Source: Phalacrocorax aristotelis (taxonomy: Eukaryota > Chordata > Aves > Suliformes > Phalacrocoracidae). From it: a DNA stretch of 64,000 bases. Each line of letters starts with the position of its first letter. Positions within the stretch are counted from its first letter, which is position 1. Below the pieces are notes generated by a model. It was not told the DNA's origin. It searched no databases and saw nothing but the letters and a program-made list of their open reading frames with translations. The position numbers were made by a program, and so were the translations under genes. The stretch spans positions 134,044,125-134,108,124 of the forward strand of contig NC_134276.1 in assembly GCF_949628215.1 (NCBI RefSeq), given 5' to 3'. Shown here piece by piece: positions 11,127 through 20,175 of this stretch.

Positions 11127-11343
11127 ATCGTCTAGAACCCTCTATTTTGTGGCCTGTGATGATTAAAACCTTATGTGTCTGTAATGGGTGATAGTAGCAA
11201 CTGTCACACCACCCCCTAGCTCGATGGGTTCTTACCCACCCGCACTGTTGACAGCTATGACACTCTCTTAATACCCAGGGTCGGCACTTATTACACTGGG
11301 GACATTCTATCCGTATCCTGGCTACCTCTACCGGTGCAGTCAT
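10906..11343 (-). CDS. Cys-rich 145-residue frame overlapping env
   Basis: ATG at 11343 overlaps the pol stop as ATGA. Residues 1-52 carry CX2C pairs (CPQC, CHSC, CDSC) plus single Cys, resembling paired zinc ribbons; the rest is basic and overlaps the env start by 221 bp in another frame. Possibilities: an accessory protein, a first coding part spliced to env, or an env leader thrown out of frame. Betaretroviruses encode Rec/Rem-like proteins from this region, but those are Arg-rich rather than Cys-rich. No function is assigned. Confidence 0.5.
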   Translation of the reverse strand: MTAPVEVARIRIECPQCNKCRPWVLRECHSCQQCGWVRTHRARGWCDSCYYHPLQTHKVLIITGHKIEGSRRYELHTLDWIRQINSTPVSHRKYRDKNHRGHVHTAPAKTECMGYPGKSNRPRFHLPIIVIARKSPLHLFGWSAG

Positions 11344-11427
11344 ACGTCTTCACTGTCTCCTGTCACTTCGCAGATTTCGTTCTTCTGTTCATTAGGCATA
11401 GCCTTTACCCATCTACTGGGTATCCAC
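11340..11427 (-). pseudogene. Inner provirus integrase C-terminal tail
   Basis: In one frame the minus strand reads WIPSRWVKAMPNEQ and on to a TGA overlapping the next ATG. The PSR-VK pattern is typical of the end of retroviral integrase. It is fused, out of frame, to the RT core immediately upstream, so RNase H and the integrase catalytic core were lost in one deletion near 11427. Confidence 0.6.
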
Positions 11428-12100
11428 CTTGGACTTGTGGGTCACTGATGCGCCATCCGAGGTATTTCCATACTGGCGAACGTTGAACCTTCTCTGCTGC
11501 GATTACTAGGTCATGTAGCTGGAGCTGTTGCTGTAAATATAATTCTTGCTGTGCCGAGAAGGGTTGTTGTTGCGCAAACAAGATGTCATCCATGTAATGG
11601 TAAATTATAGTGTCCGGCCATTGCTGCCGCACATTTTTTAATGCAGCATCTACGAAAAGTTGACACAGAGTAGGGCTATTCTTCATGCCTTGTGGGAATA
11701 CTGTCCATTCGAAACGTAAGTCAGGACCCTCTCTGTTGATTGCTGGTAACATAAATGCAAATCGCTGGGTATCCTGAGGATGCAGCTTTATAGTAAAGAA
11801 GCAGTCCTTTAAGTCGATAATTAGCAAATGCCAACCAGTTGGTAACATGGCTGGATTTGGACGGCCAGGCTGTAAAGCCCCCATCACTTGCATTTGCTGA
11901 TTTACTGCTCGTAAATCATGTAACAGCCTGTATTTCCCTGACTTTTTCTTGATAACAAAAATAGGGGTGTTCCAGGGGCTTGTCGACGGTCGGAGATGTC
12001 CTTGATCTAATTGTTCTTTTATTAATATGTGGGCTTGCTGTAGACTTTCCCGTTTGAGCGGCCACTGCCCGACCCATACTGGCTCTTCTGTGAGCCATGC
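11405..12100 (-). pseudogene. Inner provirus reverse transcriptase core
   Basis: Frame open from about 12100 to a TAA at 11405. It shows the N-terminal EEPVWVGQWPL motif, [13 protein letters not shown], the [10 protein letters not shown] block, DLKDCFF (first catalytic Asp), FPQGMKNSP, and YMDD at 11596-11585. Fingers and palm are therefore complete, but the frame runs out in the thumb after a YLGW motif. The upstream join removes protease and most of dUTPase; the downstream join removes connection, RNase H and most of integrase. Confidence 0.9.
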
Positions 12101-12122
12101 TGATCTTCTGTGGACGAGTGTC

Positions 12123-12365
12123 CATCAAAGTGACATCTACTGCTGTTGCCAAGTCCAAGCCGAGGCTTCCTCTGGTGGCGGGTTGCAAATTGGAAGCTGG
12201 CTGGAGCTGCTCGGCACGACTGGTGGCGTGGTGACGGAGTGCTGAGAAGTCACTGGAGCCGCAATTGGTGCCTGCGCGCTGCGACTCTGGGCGCTCAGCT
12301 TCCCGTTTCCCGAACGCTGGCAGGCAGTTGTATTGTGGCCTTGAGCCTGGCAGTGTTCGCACCAT
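12123..12365 (-). pseudogene. Inner provirus pro frame with dUTPase start
   Basis: In the -1 frame relative to gag, the minus strand carries RGSLGLDLATAVDVTL, the N-terminal signature of retroviral dUTPase (GSxGLDL). Directly after it the sequence changes to RT, so the dUTPase body and protease are deleted. dUTPase in the pro frame is a betaretrovirus trait and places this provirus there despite its alpha/gamma-type env. Confidence 0.75.
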
Positions 12366-13633
12366 AAGTTAGCTTCGCTGCACTGTCTCTTCATGTGTTC
12401 TGCTTTTCCGCAGCGGAAGCATCTAAAAGTAGCTGGCCCTCTGTTAGGGTTTTTAGCTGGACCCAATGGGGCGAGAGCGGCACAAACCTATTGTTGAACC
12501 TGTACCATTCCCTGCCCAACTTCCCTCAGTGCCTCAACTAACATAGCTTGAGGACCGGTAGGTACTCGACTCATGCGTTCAAGCATCACCTCAATGCCTG
12601 CGTCTAGGGGAAGTGTAATTAAAATACTTTTAGTAGCTTGGTTGGAGTTTTCCATAACACATTGACGCAGCAATGGGCCCTTCATAAACTCAGGTAAGTC
12701 GGTACGATCTAACGCTTCTGTAACTCGATCCACAAACGTGGCAAAAAGCTCTTCCCTCCCTTGCTTAATCGACATGTAAGAAGGGGTGATTGGTGCTGTT
12801 TTGACGCGCTGTAAGGCGTCCCTTGCTAGCCTCATTGATTCTCTTAATACATCAGGGCCTGTCTGCATTTGCATGTCTAGAGACGAGAAGGGTCCTGTTC
12901 CCATGAGTTGCTCTACTATTACTCCTGCTAGCGGATCGTTTTGCTGGCATTGGGTGTTTGCCCATCTATCACATAGGGTGTGCCAGTGAGCCTGCCATAA
13001 AAGCTGCTGCGACTGTGTCAGTATGAACTTCATAATGTTTTTAATATCCTCGGGACAAAGCAGCCCGCTTCCCCAAATGTAATTTAGCATCTGTCTGGTC
13101 GGCTCACTGTGTACACCCGATTCGCTGACCGTACTTCTCAGCTGGTTCAAGATTTTCCAATCAAGAGGAGTATGGTGTGCGAATAAATTTTGATTGTTAG
13201 CAGGGTCCGGTTGATAGATGACAGGGAAAGACTGAGCCAACAAGTCGGCGGTCTCTAGGTCCCCATTTTGTAATGCCTCTAACCCGATTTTCCGCCAGTC
13301 AACTCGGCTGCGCACACTAGGCACAGAACGGTGACTAGACGGGGTGCTCGGCTTATTTTCCTCCACCGGAGAAACTACATCACATAAATTTTCAATATCT
13401 TCACCTCCCTTTCCCAAGCTTATTCCTTCTCCGCTAGTTTCTACAGATCCACCAGGAGGAGGAGGAGGGGGAGGAGGAGGAATAAGGGGCTTTCGAGGTA
13501 CGGTAACTGGGATCCCCGAGAAGGGAGGCGAAGGATTGCCTAAGCCAATTCCAATCTTTCCAGCATTGGGGTCACAATTGTCTAGCCGATCAGAGGCGGC
13601 TGTTGCTAATCTTTTTTCAGTTTTATATTTTTC
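12137..13633 (-). pseudogene. Inner provirus gag: p10/capsid/nucleocapsid
   Basis: One frame from the MA frameshift at about 13630 to 12137. It starts with a basic stretch, has an eight-Pro run near 13450, a capsid with the major homology region (IKQGREELFATFVDRV) and, at 12466-12330, two zinc knuckles of the CX2CX4HX4C form (CFRC..H..C and CEHC..H..C). An in-frame TAG at 12490-12488 separates capsid from nucleocapsid. Proline-rich spacers follow the knuckles. The order fits a betaretroviral Gag. Confidence 0.88.
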
Positions 13634-13878
13634 ATACAGTTAATCACTTCCCGCCAAGGTTTCATTAGCTTTTTCGCTGTCTTATCGTCATCTATCACCA
13701 AGTCCCACAAACAATCACCATAAGCTCTCCACTCCTCTACTTCAAAAATCGACTCCGGTTCTTTAAAGAACTCTTTCACTTTGCCCACTGTAACTAGCCT
13801 TGACAAGTCTTTTAACTGACTTACTCCCCGCTTTTCTAAAAAGCACTTTAATAATTCAAAAGCTACCTCGACCTCCAT
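13606..13878 (-). pseudogene. Inner provirus gag: matrix
   Basis: ATG at 13878, 90 codons to TAG at 13606. Helical, charged sequence of the size and position of a retroviral matrix domain. The next 200 bp continue as matrix-like sequence only in another frame from about 13633, so a one-base deletion or two-base insertion near 13625-13635 breaks gag here. No N-terminal myristoylation glycine follows the Met. Confidence 0.75.
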
Positions 13879-14102
13879 CGCCCGATGTGAGGATAAATCA
13901 GCGTCGTTTGTACGGCTCTCGCTCCCGGGTTAGCTTCAACTGCGGAAAGCGGATCCCCTCTTGAATTCCGAGGTTGGATCCAGGCTGGAGGGTCGGAACG
14001 TATCAGAAATGATGCATAAATCGACTCCTCTTTTGCCCCCTGGCCGCCATCTGCCAGTGCGTCTCCGTCTCTCGCTGCCGTATCAGAAACAGTCCTTTTC
14101 AG
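13879..14102 (-). other. Inner provirus 5' leader
   Basis: The stretch between primer site and gag ATG. It would hold the packaging signal and splice donor; no single element can be proven by eye. Confidence 0.6.
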
Positions 14103-14120
14103 GTCCCTGTTCGGGCGCCA
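14103..14120 (-). promoter_or_regulatory. Primer binding site, tRNA-Lys3 type
   Basis: Minus strand TGGCGCCCGAACAGGGAC, two bases after the 5' LTR. This 18-mer is the complement of the 3' end of tRNA-Lys3. Confidence 0.95.
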
Positions 14121-14122
14121 GT

Positions 14123-14557
14123 TGCGGCGAGCGAGGAAAGCAAGCAGCCAACTCAACGTGAGTGATAGAGCAAGCTTCAGTTTTATTTTTAAGTCACAGC
14201 GCTTTTATATGCTCTTGTAAACAAGCTTCAACAATTACTTCATACGGATTGCGACACCTCCTTAACGAACAGTCTATTTCTGTACTTCGTGCCTAAACTC
14301 CTTGTTGTTTGTCGGATGCTCTCAAGGCCGAGAGATATCCCTGCCTTTCTTCTTTGCTCTCAAGGCCGAGATATCTCTCGCCTTTCTTCCTCCTCCTGGT
14401 GACTTGCAGATTCTCTGTAATTTCCCATCATCGGGTCTGACACTGGGTCTGTAGTCAAGCTAATTCCATCGCGTACCTATAATCCTCCAGCCCGCTTTCT
14501 ATCTCAAACAACTTAACAGGGGACCCGCATGTGGATTCAAGCCTATAGTTTCCCACA
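14123..14557 (-). mobile_element. Inner provirus 5' LTR
   Basis: 435 bp with TG...CA ends, TATA box near 14202-14212 and AATAAA at 14182-14187 on the minus strand. Almost identical to the 3' LTR. Confidence 0.95.
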
Positions 14558-16061
14558 GTCCTGGGTGAGGGGTATCCAAAACTCTACTATCCACACTCAA
14601 ATCCACCACTTTGGCTGTCTCGGCCCACCTCCGTACCGTGCCTGTGACGATTTTCCCTGGGTATGAGTATACTGCCAATTGTATATCCTCTTCACTCTCT
14701 ACCACCTTCTGCCATTTCTCCCCATTCCACGGCACTGTCAGCTTATCTGGCTCCTTCCCAAAGATTCCCTTGCTTTCCCGTCGCAGACGCCAAATCATTC
14801 CTCCGGCTACCTTGACTTTTGTGGAGAATGCATCCTTGGGAACCTTCTGATATACCCATCACAGTGGCTTTTCTTCCCCTGTCCGTATTTGATATAGCAA
14901 TCCTAATCCTCCACCGGCAGTCAGAATCCAACCTGCAATTAATTCCTCCTGAGGGTCCCACCACCATACTCCTTCCTTTTGCATTCAACGTTCTATCATC
15001 TGCAACTGCTCGACTGCCTCAGAGTCTAAACTCCTGGGCTCCCATGGGTCGGTCCCTTTCAGCAACGCATAGAAAGGTTGCATCTCCTCACCGGTGACGT
15101 GCACAAATGTCCGCAACCACTGCAGTGCTCCTACCAGCTTCTGTACATCGTGTAAATTTTTAACCTTAGGTGTAAGTTTAATAGGCTGAGCTTGTATGGA
15201 ATCCCCTTCTATTCTAGCACCCAGAAATCCACACACTGGTCCTCGCTGTACCTTTGCCTCAGCTACCTTGAGGCCCTGTCCCGCAAGGCCCCTTTGGGTG
15301 TCTGAAAAGACTTGTTCACACAACGCCTCGGTGGGCGCAGCTATGAGGACGTCATCCATGTAGTGGATCATGTAGATTCTCTCCTGATACTGTTGCCTTA
15401 CTTGCTGCAATGCAGAAGCCACATACCGCTGGCAGATCGCTGGAGAATTTTTCATCCCCTGCGAAAGTCCTGTCCACTGCCATCAACTACCTGGTTCTGC
15501 GCAGTTCACCGCGGGCAGAGTAAAGGCAAATCTCTTTCTATCATCTGGATGTAGCGGAATGCTGAAGAAGCAGTCTTTGATATCTAAAACAATGACTCGC
15601 CATCCTTTCGGGACAGCACTCAGATCTGGTAGGCCAGGTTGGAGAGGCCCCATGTCCTCCATTTGCTGATTTACTGCTCTAAGATCATGCAGCATCCTCC
15701 ATTGGTTTTTATCTTTCTTTTTTATAGCAAATATAGGGGTGTTCCAGGGGCTCATCGAGGGCTCTAGGTGCCCTGCTTCGTGCTCTCATTTTACTATAGC
15801 TCTTACAGCCTCTGTTTTCTCTGTTGTCAGGGGCCACTGCTCCACCCAGACGGGCTGTTCGGTTTTCCACACTAACTTGTGCTGACGAAGCCCCTCTGAG
15901 GCAGTGGCCCTTATGCTAAATTTTTCAACCCGATCCCCATCTGGGCAAGGGTGTCCCGCCCTAACAAGGGGCTTGCTACCCCATCTGCTACTAGTATGGT
16001 CACTACGGCCGTGAGGAGCTTCCCTGCCTCCTCGTCCATGACTTCGAGTTTCACAGGGCAA
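14558..16061 (-). pseudogene. Outer provirus pol: RT, connection and RNase H start
   Basis: One pol frame with three TGA stops (15788-15786, 15485-15483, 14987-14985). Motifs in order: [53 protein letters not shown] at 15362-15351, GALQWLR thumb region, then connection up to DTPHPG. The frame is -1 to pro. It is cut at 14557 by the younger provirus and resumes at 9426 with the RNase H TDAS motif. Apart from point stops the domain order is complete. Confidence 0.92.
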
Positions 16062-16564
16062 GTACTAGTCCTCGTCTGTTGTTCTCCTCCTACCCCTATT
16101 ATACGTTTTCCCATGGCAAGGGGCCAAGTTGGTGGCCACCGTTCAAGTGGCATCACTGTGACATCTGCCCCGGTATCCACTAACATTCCCAGGCATATCC
16201 GTGCCGGGCAACTTGGCTCTTGTGGGGTAATCATCACTGCTGCCATGGGTCTCTCGTCACAGCCTATGACCAAGGCCACGCGGGGGCTGTAACCTGCAAA
16301 TCTTGCTGGTTCTGCTCCCCTGCCTGAAGGTTCACTCCCCCTTGGCCCACTACAGTGGGCCAAGCTCCTGACACTGGCACCATGATGAGGGCCATTTGAC
16401 TCACAGGAGGCGCGAATCCCCCTCGCTTCGCCCTCCTTTGGCCGTTTCCCTGCTTCGTAGTTGGACAATCTCTTGCCAGGTGTCCTGGCTTCCCACACAC
16501 CCAGCACCTCCCTACTGGGCGCGCTCCTCCTCCATGACATCCTCCCCTTTCCGCTAGCGGGCAC
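15911..16564 (-). CDS. Outer provirus protease frame
   Basis: Open in the -1 frame relative to gag. The second half is an aspartic protease: LVDTGADVTV active site, a flap region with IIGVGG, and the C-terminal LLGRDTLAQMG motif. The first part overlaps the nucleocapsid frame and is expected to be bypassed by frameshifting from gag. No dUTPase signature was seen. It ends at 15911 overlapping the pol frame, as in viruses that frameshift twice. Confidence 0.85.
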   Translation of the reverse strand: MPASGKGRMSWRRSAPSREVLGVWEARTPGKRLSNYEAGKRPKEGEARGIRASCESNGPHHGASVRSLAHCSGPRGSEPSGRGAEPARFAGYSPRVALVIGCDERPMAAVMITPQEPSCPARICLGMLVDTGADVTVMPLERWPPTWPLAMGKRIIGVGGEQQTRTSTCPVKLEVMDEEAGKLLTAVVTILVADGVASPLLGRDTLAQMGIGLKNLA

Positions 16565-16998
16565 CCAGCTTTAAAGTGCCCTTGCCGTCCACACAAGTGA
16601 CATCTCGGCCCCACCCCGGCCGCTTGCACCATCACCCTTTCTTCGCTTCCACAGTCAGGGTTCTGGCAGATGTGTGCTCTCACACCGCCATGCTGATTCA
16701 ACGCCTCCTGGCACAAGACATGCCTGATGGTTTGACCCAATGAAGCCCCCACCGCCAGGGTGCGGAGGACATCTTGTGTTTGCGGATTTGCTTGATTTCG
16801 GAGGCAATCCATAAGGACTGCCTCCTTGGATGCTTGTGGCAATTCTGATTCTATAATAGCCTTCTGCAACCTGTCACAAAACGTTGTAAATGGCTCTGCT
16901 AGTCCTTGCTGTATCTTTTGCCAAGGTTCCACTTTTTTTTCATACCTGCCCACTTTGCTATACGCTCTGCGGGAGCTCTCCGTTACCGCTTGCAGCTC
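16264..16998 (-). pseudogene. Outer provirus gag: capsid C-terminal part and nucleocapsid
   Basis: Same frame as the matrix part. Shows YEKKVEPWQKIQQG, the major homology region (GLAEPFTTFCDRL), and two zinc knuckles CHLC..H..C and CWVC..H..C near 16590-16470, then a Pro/Gly tail to a stop at 16264. The expected 100-150-residue N-terminal capsid domain is not present between here and 17095, so a deletion or heavy decay is inferred. Confidence 0.88.
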
Positions 16999-17094
16999 CC
17001 TGCCCCTCCTCCAGGAGCTATCCGGACAGGGAATATCCCGGGCATCTCTACCCTTACTCCATCGAGGCTACAATCTCTGGCTATCAGCCACCAG

Positions 17095-18144
17095 TTAGGT
17101 AACTCGACTGACTGTCGCTGGGGCGCACCCTTCGTTAAGAGTCCTGTCTGCCGCCGAGTTACTTCCCCTAGTGCGCGCATAACCTGCTGCAGCTGCTGCA
17201 AGCACATCCTCTGCGGACCCCTCCGGAGCTGCAGTGCTCCGGACCTCCCCTTTTGGCGGTCCCTCTCCTCCCTCCTTCTGATTGGTCCTCCGAGTCTCTG
17301 CTGCCTTATGCCTCTTTTTTGCGCGCTGCAGGCAATCTGCCCCCTCTTCCCACATGTGGGCATTGGTTTCTCCCCCAACTTCTGATTCGCTCCTACTCGA
17401 GGTTGATCTATACCCCCCCCGTCCTCCCCTCCAGGCACCCCAATCCCCCTCCTCGTCCGACTCCCATCTCAAGGGTTGCCCCGGGAGCCAGTCTCGAGGG
17501 CCGGGCAGAGGGCGGTGCCGCTGCCGGAACTGCTTCCGGCGCTGGTCATCTTTCTCCTTCCGCTCCGTCACTCCCGCTGTGTCCACTGCCACGTCACCCT
17601 CCCCGCGCGCAGGTACCCGTGCCTGTGCCAAATCGTCCCAGGGGTATGCAGGGGGGCATTCCAAAGGTCCTGCTGGCTCAACAGGGAACACCGCCGCTTC
17701 CCGATCCACCTCTTTGGGAGCCTCAGACTGAGTAGTTGGCCAGGCTACTCCGTCCGAACTCTCCGCTTCTTCCCCATCCCCCGCGATGCTTGCCCCTGCC
17801 TGTGTCCCCACTACCGATCCTGGGTCTATTTCCGTGCTACTGTCGCCTGTAGCACCGTGCAGGCACAGCCGCGCCTGCCGCCATGTCTCCTGATCATCCC
17901 GAGCTTTCAATAGTAATCGGTGTATCTTTCCCCAGAGCTGTATGTACTGGGGTTTTCCCATCATAGCCCTTTCGGCTAACTCCTCTTTAATTCTCACCCA
18001 ATTAACTTTATTAAATATGTCTGCGGGACTCTGTATGAGCCCCTGCGTAATCATCCATTGGATGGCCTTTGAGGTAGGCGCCTTCTATATCGAAGTACCA
18101 TATTCCTTCCCCAATCCCTTCAGTACCTTTACGACTGATTCCAT
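17095..18144 (-). pseudogene. Outer provirus gag: matrix and linker
   Basis: ATG at 18144; in-frame TAG at 18087-18085 (codon 20); then open to TAA at 17097-17095. The first 100 residues are matrix-like (helical, VKVLKG, IQWMITQGLIQSPADIF). They are followed by a long Glu/Pro/Arg-rich linker of the p2/p10 kind. Another frame at 17438-16983 reads more protein-like over its last 60 residues, pointing to a local frameshift near 17200. Confidence 0.8.
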
Positions 18145-18235
18145 GGCGCGCCCGCCGACCTGCGGCTCCCCGTCCCACCCCTGCGTGCCTCAAGCTATCT
18201 TTTCCCCCCAGCGAACTTGCCATGCCGCCCCGCCG

Positions 18236-18253
18236 ATCACGTCGGGGTCACCA
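18236..18253 (-). promoter_or_regulatory. Primer binding site, tRNA-Trp type
   Basis: Minus strand TGGTGACCCCGACGTGAT, two bases after the 5' LTR. This is the tRNA-Trp complement used by avian leukosis/sarcoma viruses. Confidence 0.93.
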
Positions 18254-18255
18254 CT

Positions 18256-18505
18256 TGTTGCTGTACGCTTCTATGGGAGAACTTATCTTGGGCCACATAT
18301 CTCCGGGACACAGGGCTCTACCCACCCTGGGGACAGTGATGCACAGACATCAATATGATGGATACAAAATGTCCGTTTATTTAGCTGCGTCACACGCTTA
18401 TATAGCTCTTGCGCTTCCTGTTCCTGCCACTCCTATGGGGAGGAGTCTATCTTTCCGTCACATCCCGTGATCTTCCGCTCGCCGATCCCTGTCTATTCCC
18501 CTACA
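18256..18505 (-). mobile_element. Outer provirus 5' LTR
   Basis: 250 bp. Minus strand TATA box at 18397-18406 and AATAAA at 18376-18381, then R-U5 ending GCAACA. Three differences from the 3' LTR. Confidence 0.95.
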
Positions 18506-18703
18506 GTATTGTTTTCCTTTTTCCCTTTTTCTTTTTATCATTATTATCTTTTTTTGTAATTATTACACTGTTTTTATCTCAACCCACAAGTGAGGTTTTT
18601 TGTGCTTTTGCTCTTCTGATTCTCTCCCCAACCCCTGTGGGATAGGGGGAGTAAGCAAGCGGATGCGTGGTGCCTCATTGCCAACTGGGGCTGAACCCTG
18701 ACA
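18506..18703 (+). mobile_element. ERVK-type solo LTR, 3' part, with right GTATTG copy
   Basis: 18506-18511 is the right target duplication; 18512-18703 completes the LTR begun at 7236. It has the pyrimidine/T-rich R region, CAACCCAC, TTCTGATTCTCTCCCC, a GGGGGAGTAAGCAAGC block and an end CCCTGACA, the same order as in the intact LTR at 49667-50156. Confidence 0.85.
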
Positions 18704-19439
18704 AGGACATAGCACCATCCTCCATAGGCTGTCAACAGAAGACGGGCTGTTGCAAAGGGCGAGGTGCCAGAGGAGCCCAGATCCACCCCCCAGGCCATAG
18801 CCAAGGGGCAGGGTCTGTCACTAACAGGGTGGGGTCAGGGACCCCTGGAACCACCCACTTGACTATAACCTGGGGGCAGGGACTGTCACTAAGGGGTGGG
18901 GCCAGGGTGATACAGCACCACCGACCCTAGGCTGTCACCAGGAGACAGGAGCTGTCTCTAAGGGCGTGGGAACAGGGGAGCCTGGAACCACCCCCTGGGC
19001 TGTCATCCCGGGGCAGGGTCTGTCACTAAGGGAGGTGGGGCCAAAGGACACAGCACCACATTCCCCAGGCTGTCACATGGGGCAGGGCCTGTTGCAAAGA
19101 GGGTGGGCCAGAGGAGCCCTGCACATCCACCAACCCCCCGGGCACCACCACGGGCTGGGGCCTCGCATTAAGGCAGGCTGGCCAAGGGGAAATCCACCAT
19201 CACCCGCGGGCCATCCCGAGGGCGGGGCTTGTCTAGGGTGGGTGGGGCCAGAGAACCTGGCACCGCCCCAACCCACTCCCAGGCGACAGGGCCTGCCGCT
19301 AACAACGGGGCGAGACAGGAACCCCGCACCACCACCCGGGTCCGTCACTACGGCGGGGGAGCAGCGAGCACAGGAAAAGACGCCGCTGCACACGAGCAGC
19401 TCCCCAGCTGCAGTACCCAATTTTGGTCGCTCGGTGGCA
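18704..19439 (+). repeat. ~63-bp GC-rich tandem repeat
   Basis: About eleven diverged units with GGCTGTCAC, GGGGCAGGG-CTGTCACTAA, GGTGGGGCCAG and CACCACCC blocks. Spacing 60-66 bp, units roughly 70-85 percent alike by eye. The same repeat recurs at 21490-21885. No coding signal. Confidence 0.8.
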
Positions 19440-20175
19440 GCACATCACCAGGTTGAGAATCACCAGTTGAATACAACTTCAGAGCTGGCCACTGAAAACA
19501 GAGAGAGACCCTACTGGGAACGCTAGGAAGCCTGCAAGAGCAGAACAGCAATGTATGTGTGGCTGAGAAAAGGTTGCCAAGGAAAGGTGAGGACAAATAA
19601 TAGCTTTGAGTTCGGGCACTTGTGCTGTGGGTGAAATCATTACGTTTGCAATTTCGGAGCTGGACTCTGAAAACAGTCTTGGGAACGTTACGAAGCTTGG
19701 CAAGAGCACAGCCGGACTTACGCTGTTAGTGAGAAAGGGCTGCCAACCATCCTCCAGTCCCAAAACCTTAGAACCCCCTTCTCTTCTCCTCCTGAACCAC
19801 CAGGGAAGGAACCCCACCCCTTCCCAACAGCTCCTGCCCTGCATTTGCAGTCCTAAAGCCCCAGGCTCTGCCGCTACTCTTCCCAGGCCTGCCCTGCAGT
19901 CTGCGAGCACCTCCCATCTTCCACCTTCTCACGGGTGCCAGGGCTCTGCTACAGGCCCACAACATAAGCAAAGTCCTGATGCTTATCATCTACGAGGGGG
20001 CCGACGCAGCTGCAAAGCTTCTAGGGACAACAACGTACTCTCTGCGCAATAAAGAAAAGCAATGACCTGCACCCTACCCTGAAAGGCACTAGGCCTGATG
20101 TCCCAGCTGCTTTCTTGAGAAAGGCTAAAACACACAGATGCACATAACATACTCAACCCTAACCCCTACCCCACA
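19440..20175. repeat. Diverged 190-bp-like units and dispersed repeat B
   Basis: 19440-19742 holds about one and a half strongly diverged satellite units in the orientation seen at 23 kb (GGTTGCCAAGGAAAGGTGAGGAC, GAGCTGGACTCTGAAAA). 19743-19830 is repeat B (see 7070-7158). The remainder to 20175 shows no gene. Confidence 0.55.

Larger units (their letters stand above)
9427..14557 (-). mobile_element. Inner class II provirus, minus strand
   Basis: A 5.1-kb provirus with two 435-bp LTRs and a 6-bp duplication. Minus-strand order: 5' LTR (14557-14123), tRNA-Lys3-type primer site, gag (with one frameshift and one stop), dUTPase start, RT core, integrase C-terminal tail, Cys-rich frame, env, polypurine tract, 3' LTR. 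Protease, most of dUTPase, RNase H and the integrase core are missing. LTRs differ at one position in 435, so the insertion is very recent compared with its host provirus. It could only have moved with proteins supplied in trans, unless the deletions followed integration. Confidence 0.95.
7610..18505 (-). mobile_element. Outer class II provirus, minus strand
   Basis: A provirus with 250-bp LTRs at both ends and an exact 6-bp duplication. Read on the minus strand: LTR, tRNA-Trp-type primer site, gag, pro, RT and RNase H start (to 14558), interruption by a younger provirus (9427-14557), rest of RNase H and integrase (9426-8216), env tail, polypurine tract, LTR. gag, pro and pol lie in three frames, each offset -1 from the last, as in betaretroviruses, while the primer site is that of alpharetroviruses. 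gag and pol hold four nonsense codons, so it is defective. LTRs differ at three positions in 250. Confidence 0.95.

Noticed and set aside
13863..14156. 97-codon minus-strand frame across the primer site and leader of the inner provirus
   Set aside because: Crosses LTR and primer site, starts at TTG and has no protein-like features.
14743..14988. 81-codon minus-strand frame in outer pol
   Set aside because: A shadow of the RT-connection frame, which carries the recognisable motifs.
17253..17913. Several plus-strand frames of 140-160 codons opposite outer gag
   Set aside because: Antisense to the GC-rich gag linker, which lacks stops by composition.
7230..18710. Target duplication of the outermost split LTR
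   Set aside because: The bases left of 7236 and right of 18704 do not match; decay or rearrangement hides it.
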